This document shows, one piece after another, positions 48,565 through 49,653 of a stretch of 49,653 nucleotides of DNA. The position numbers were made by a program, and so were the translations under genes. Source of the stretch: Streptomyces mesophilus (GTDB lineage Bacteria > Actinomycetota > Actinomycetes > Streptomycetales > Streptomycetaceae); assembly GCF_011044995.1 (NCBI RefSeq), contig NZ_JAAKZW010000028.1:1-49653 (forward strand), read 5' to 3'. Position 1 is the stretch's first letter. Every line of letters starts with the position of its first letter. The notes below the pieces were generated by a model that did no database searches, had not been told where the DNA came from, and saw only the letters and a program-made list of their open reading frames with translations.

Positions 48565-49590
48565 ATGCGTATCGGAGTTCTGACCGCAGGCGGCGACTGC
48601 CCGGGCCTGAACGCAGTGATCCGGTCGGTCGTGCACCGTGCCGTCGCCGCGCACGGGGACCAGGTCATCGGTTTCGAGGACGGCTACAAGGGGCTGCTCG
48701 ACGGCTACTACCGCCCCCTCGACCTCACCGGTGTCAGCGGCATCCTCTCGCGTGGCGGCACGATCCTGGGTTCCGCCCGCCTCGAGAAGGGCCGCCTCGA
48801 GGACGCCGTCGCCAACGCGCCCGCCCTCGCCAAGAAGCTCGGCATCGACGTCCTCATCCCGATCGGCGGCGAGGGCACGCTGACCGCGGCGCGGATGCTG
48901 TCGGACGCGGGGATGCCGGTCGTCGGCGTGCCGAAGACCATCGACAACGACATCAATGCCACGGACCGTACGTTCGGCTTCGACACGGCCGTCGGTGTGG
49001 CCACGGAGGCGATGGACCGGCTCAAGACCACCGCCGAATCGCATCAGCGTGTGATGGTCGTCGAGGTCATGGGCCGGCACGCGGGCTGGATCGCGCTCGA
49101 GTCCGGGATGGCCGGCGGTGCGCACGGCATCTGTCTGCCGGAGCGGCCCTTCGACCCCGCGGACCTGGTCAAGATGGTCGAGGAGCGCTTCGCCCGCGGC
49201 AAGAAGTTCGCCGTCATCTGTGTGGCCGAAGGCGCGCATCCCATCGACGGCTCGATGGACTACGGCATGGGCGACATCGACCAGTTCGGTCACGAGCGCT
49301 TCAAGGGCATCGGTACGGCCCTGGCCCATGAGCTGGAGCACCGGCTCGGCAAGGAGGCCAAGCCGGTCATCCTCGGTCACGTGCAGCGTGGCGGCACGCC
49401 GACCGCGTACGACCGTGTCCTCGCGACGCGCTTCGGGTGGCATGCGGTGGAGGCGGCGCACCGGGGCGAGTTCGGGAAGTTCACCGCGCTGCGGGGGACG
49501 GATATTCAGATGGTGCCGTTGGCGGATGCGGTTTCGGAGCTGAAGACGGTGCCGGAGTACCGGATGGCGGAGGCGGAGTCGGTCTTCTGA
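48565..49590 (+). CDS. pfkA: 6-phosphofructokinase, ATP-dependent
   Basis: Phosphorylates fructose 6-phosphate to the 1,6-bisphosphate, committing carbon to glycolysis. 341 residues from ATG 48565 with AGGAGAC 9 nt upstream. Motifs: TAGGDCPGLNAVIRSVV, IGGEGTLTAARML, GVPKTIDNDINATDRTFGFD, EVMGRHAGWIAL and LGHVQRGGTP. Gly104 marks ATP use, whereas PPi-dependent enzymes have Asp; Lys124 (PKTIDND) is the residue otherwise typical of PPi enzymes. This mix is known from actinomycete PFKs that use ATP. In S. coelicolor the gene here is SCO5426, one of three pfkA genes as I recall. Confidence 0.96.
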   Translation: MRIGVLTAGGDCPGLNAVIRSVVHRAVAAHGDQVIGFEDGYKGLLDGYYRPLDLTGVSGILSRGGTILGSARLEKGRLEDAVANAPALAKKLGIDVLIPIGGEGTLTAARMLSDAGMPVVGVPKTIDNDINATDRTFGFDTAVGVATEAMDRLKTTAESHQRVMVVEVMGRHAGWIALESGMAGGAHGICLPERPFDPADLVKMVEERFARGKKFAVICVAEGAHPIDGSMDYGMGDIDQFGHERFKGIGTALAHELEHRLGKEAKPVILGHVQRGGTPTAYDRVLATRFGWHAVEAAHRGEFGKFTALRGTDIQMVPLADAVSELKTVPEYRMAEAESVF

Positions 49591-49604
49591 GCCGTCGCTC
49601 GGTG

Positions 49605-49632
49605 CGGGCCCCTGGCTTCGGCCGGGGGCCCG
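49605..49632 (+). terminator. pfkA terminator
   Basis: 12-bp stem CGGGCCCCTGGC / GCCGGGGGCCCG with a TTCG tetraloop and one G-T pair, 14 nt past the pfkA stop. Confidence 0.85.
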
Positions 49633-49653
49633 TTGCGTTGTGGGGTGCGGGTG

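Noticed and set aside
1..49653. bldA-type TTA codons
   Set aside because: By visual scan, TTA or its complement near genes falls out of the Leu frame every time (for example Gly-Tyr, Val-Leu-Ile); not an exhaustive computation.
1..49653. tRNA, rRNA, CRISPR, IS or prophage elements
   Set aside because: No tRNA cloverleaf, rRNA-like stretch, transposase motif or integrase was recognised.

Overview
The window is high-GC actinobacterial DNA, almost certainly from a Streptomyces chromosome core. Tip-growth cytoskeletal genes (scy, filP), GTG/TTG starts, ATGA-type stop/start overlaps and central-metabolism genes support this. From memory, the gene order follows the S. coelicolor stretch SCO5394 to SCO5426. 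I could not search, so locus equivalences are recall. I saw no rRNA, tRNA, CRISPR array, IS element or prophage, and no in-frame TTA (bldA) codon in a visual scan.

Layout. 1-3390: two paralogous ABC exporter modules; the first is cut by the window edge. A small membrane-protein gene lies between them on the other strand. 3478-8463: filP and scy, long coiled-coil proteins of the hyphal-tip apparatus. 8928-11716: methylmalonyl-CoA epimerase, divergent from thiolase and meaB. 11773-14376: an OmpR-type two-component system (probably rapA1/rapA2) and a MarR regulator. 14454-16509: three overlapping AIM24-family genes. 16608-17245: DUF3817 membrane protein and thiamine-binding-type protein. 17334-19584: a TetR-controlled operon (SRPBCC/membrane protein, DUF4166, TetR) behind twin 16-bp operators. 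19745-24645: cellulose-synthase-like GT2 (cslA), galactose-oxidase-like GlxA and a convergent GH6 lipoprotein. 24807-28817: isobutyryl-CoA mutase large subunit (icmA) behind a 24-bp perfect palindrome, a second DUF3817 gene, MarR and an MFS exporter. 28925-33208: ArsR-like regulator, two hexapeptide acetyltransferases, LysR and an EamA transporter. 33186-37773: a two-component system divergent from a MurG paralog and a LegB-like dehydratase. 37796-39883: TetR and a thioredoxin/TPR protein. 40574-43226: DUF6230 / DUF6114 / secreted acidic-linker protein operon behind a palindrome-rich 690-bp region. 43309-49590: pyk, ackA, pta and pfkA.

How the genes work together. Three themes stand out: polarised growth and wall assembly (scy, filP, cslA-glxA-GH6, murG paralog); acyl-CoA metabolism (mce, thiolase, meaB, icmA); and lower glycolysis with acetate overflow (pfkA, pyk, pta, ackA). 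Most regulators sit beside the genes they probably control, and several candidate operators can be read directly as inverted or direct repeats.

The least explained loci are the DUF6230/DUF6114/secreted trio, the two-component/MurG-paralog/LegB-like locus, the AIM24 triplet and the TetR operon at 17.4-19.6 kb.
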